From CAMLIZ01 sp036231905 (lineage in GTDB: Bacteria; Pseudomonadota; Gammaproteobacteria; Burkholderiales; Burkholderiaceae_C), in the NCBI RefSeq assembly GCF_036231905.1, contig NZ_JAZARE010000007.1:124001-188000 (forward strand): DNA of 64,000 bases, given 5' to 3'. Under the pieces are notes generated by a model, which saw only the letters and a program-made list of their open reading frames with translations, made no database searches and had not been told where the DNA came from. This document shows, in pieces, positions 63,143-64,000 of this stretch. Positions within the stretch are counted from its first letter, which is position 1. Each line of letters opens with the position of its first letter. The position numbers and the translations under genes were made by a program.

Positions 63143-64000
63143 ACACGGCGGACCTCTATCAGGACCTTCGGCGGTTCGACGAGGAATACATCGAGTTCGC
63201 GGCCTTCAAGGCCGCGGCCGATGCCATTCGCGGAAACCTCGAGATGTTTCGCGAAGTCGGGATGGCAAAGAACCTCGTCGTCCTCGGCGAAAGCGGTACG
63301 GGCAAGAGCACGCTCTGCCGTTGGCTCGCCGCTGCGTACCCGAAGCAGGAACACAAGGAGCGCGACATCCTGCCGGTGCTGGTTGTCGGGGTCCCTGCCG
63401 CGGCGACTATCGCGAGCATGGCCGAGGCCTTCCTGACGCCTCTCGGCGATCCGGCGCCCAACAGTGGCTCCATCTCAGAGAAGGCGCGCCGCATCGTCAA
63501 GCTCGTGCACGGCTGCAAAGTCGAAATGATTTTGATCGACGAGGCTCAGCACATCAGCGACCGAGGGCAGTCCGTCACCCACTACATGGTTGCCGACTGG
63601 CTGAAGGTGCTCATCGATGGCATGGGGGTGCCGACAGTCTTCCTGGGCCTGCCACGCCTTGAGGCTCTCATCCAGGCGAACGAGCAGCTTCGGCGGCGCT
63701 TCTCCAACAGGTTGCGGCTTTCGCTTGGCCAGGACGAGAAGCGCACGATTCGCGAGGAGTGCCTTGAGCTCTTCCAGTCTCTGGCGCAATCGCTGCCCTT
63801 GAAGATCGTTGGAGGGCCCTTCGAAGACGGCGAGCTTGGGGTGCGGCTCTACTACGCCAGCGATGGCCGCATTGCGCACATCAAGAAGCTGATGGCTGGT
63901 GCGCTTCGGCTGGCGGTCGAGGAAGGCTATGGTTCCATTGGGCCAGGCCTGCTCGAACGCGTCTTTACCGAGGAGGTGTGGTGGGAGGGGGTCGGTGCGC
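63139..64000 (+). CDS. tnsC: TnsC/TniB-type AAA+ transposition regulator (3' end cut by window)
   Basis: The start is GTG 63139, overlapping the tnsB stop (GTGA). The first 287 codons are present. Walker A GESGTGKST is at residues 50-58, Walker B MILIDEAQH has Asp134-Glu135, and a sensor-like stretch VFLGLPRLEALIQANEQLRRRF follows. TnsC forms ATP-dependent filaments on target DNA and connects a target selector with the TnsAB transposase. The protein continues past the window, where TnsD/TniQ-type genes would be expected. Confidence 0.93.
   Translation, partial: MNTADLYQDLRRFDEEYIEFAAFKAAADAIRGNLEMFREVGMAKNLVVLGESGTGKSTLCRWLAAAYPKQEHKERDILPVLVVGVPAAATIASMAEAFLTPLGDPAPNSGSISEKARRIVKLVHGCKVEMILIDEAQHISDRGQSVTHYMVADWLKVLIDGMGVPTVFLGLPRLEALIQANEQLRRRFSNRLRLSLGQDEKRTIREECLELFQSLAQSLPLKIVGGPFEDGELGVRLYYASDGRIAHIKKLMAGALRLAVEEGYGSIGPGLLERVFTEEVWWEGVGA

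Larger units (their letters stand above)
52971..64000 (+). mobile_element. Probable Tn7-like transposon inserted just after gyrB (left part; continues past the window)
   Basis: The proposed end starts with TGT at 52971 and has three tandem CGAC-N7/8-TGAAA repeats. The interior carries tnsA, tnsB and tnsC in the Tn7 order, reading away from this end. Cargo consists of a DNA-methylation/GHKL-ATPase operon, an HNH-like gene and an Xre regulator. GC content falls visibly at the boundary. The far end, the target-selector gene (TnsD/TniQ) and the target duplication lie outside the window, so the extent is inferred. Confidence 0.55.

Overview
This is a GC-rich chromosomal window from a betaproteobacterium, most likely of the order Burkholderiales. 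The evidence is the base composition, the family types, and the order rpmH-rnpA-yidD-yidC-mnmE next to dnaA-dnaN-gyrB, which marks the chromosome replication origin. The genus cannot be fixed from the sequence alone.

Positions 1-46,000 are ordinary chromosomal housekeeping and metabolism in short operons on both strands. In order they hold: a radical-SAM/UdgX DNA-repair pair; a nitrate/sulfonate-type ABC importer; a diguanylate cyclase; a LasA-like lipoprotein peptidase; cyanophycinase; methylmalonate-semialdehyde dehydrogenase with a divergent LysR regulator; an ornithine-cyclodeaminase-like enzyme; an ECF sigma/anti-sigma pair; a YegD-type Hsp70; D-amino-acid dehydrogenase with an ArgP-like regulator; GTP-dependent PEP carboxykinase with an attenuator-like leader; RlmJ; a CoA-transferase; a lysophospholipid-transporter/acyltransferase fusion; an RRM glycine-rich RNA-binding protein; the Kdo/LPS genes lptC-kdsC-kdsD; a Kef-type antiporter; apt; and mnmE.

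Positions 46,300-53,000 are the origin region. rpmH-rnpA-yidD-yidC run leftward and dnaA-dnaN-gyrB run rightward. Perfect or near-perfect DnaA boxes lie on both sides of dnaA, including one inside a lineage-specific insertion of rnpA.

From about 52,970 to the right edge the sequence changes character: GC is visibly lower and codon use differs. Five bases after the gyrB stop there is a TGT-starting stretch with three tandem CGAC-N7/8-TGAAA repeats, resembling the TnsB-site array at the end of a Tn7-like transposon. It is followed by a six-gene leftward operon: a 75-aa protein, a GHKL/MutL-type ATPase, two proteins of unknown function, a cytosine-5 DNA methyltransferase and a Vsr endonuclease. 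Next come a divergent HNH-like zinc protein and an Xre regulator with palindromic operators. Last are tnsA, tnsB and tnsC (Tn7-like transposase), with tnsC cut by the window edge. I read this as a Tn7-like element inserted beside gyrB and carrying a probable GHKL-ATPase/DNA-methylation defence system. The operon lacks a conventional restriction endonuclease, and the insertion site would be unusual. These are the most interesting parts of the window.
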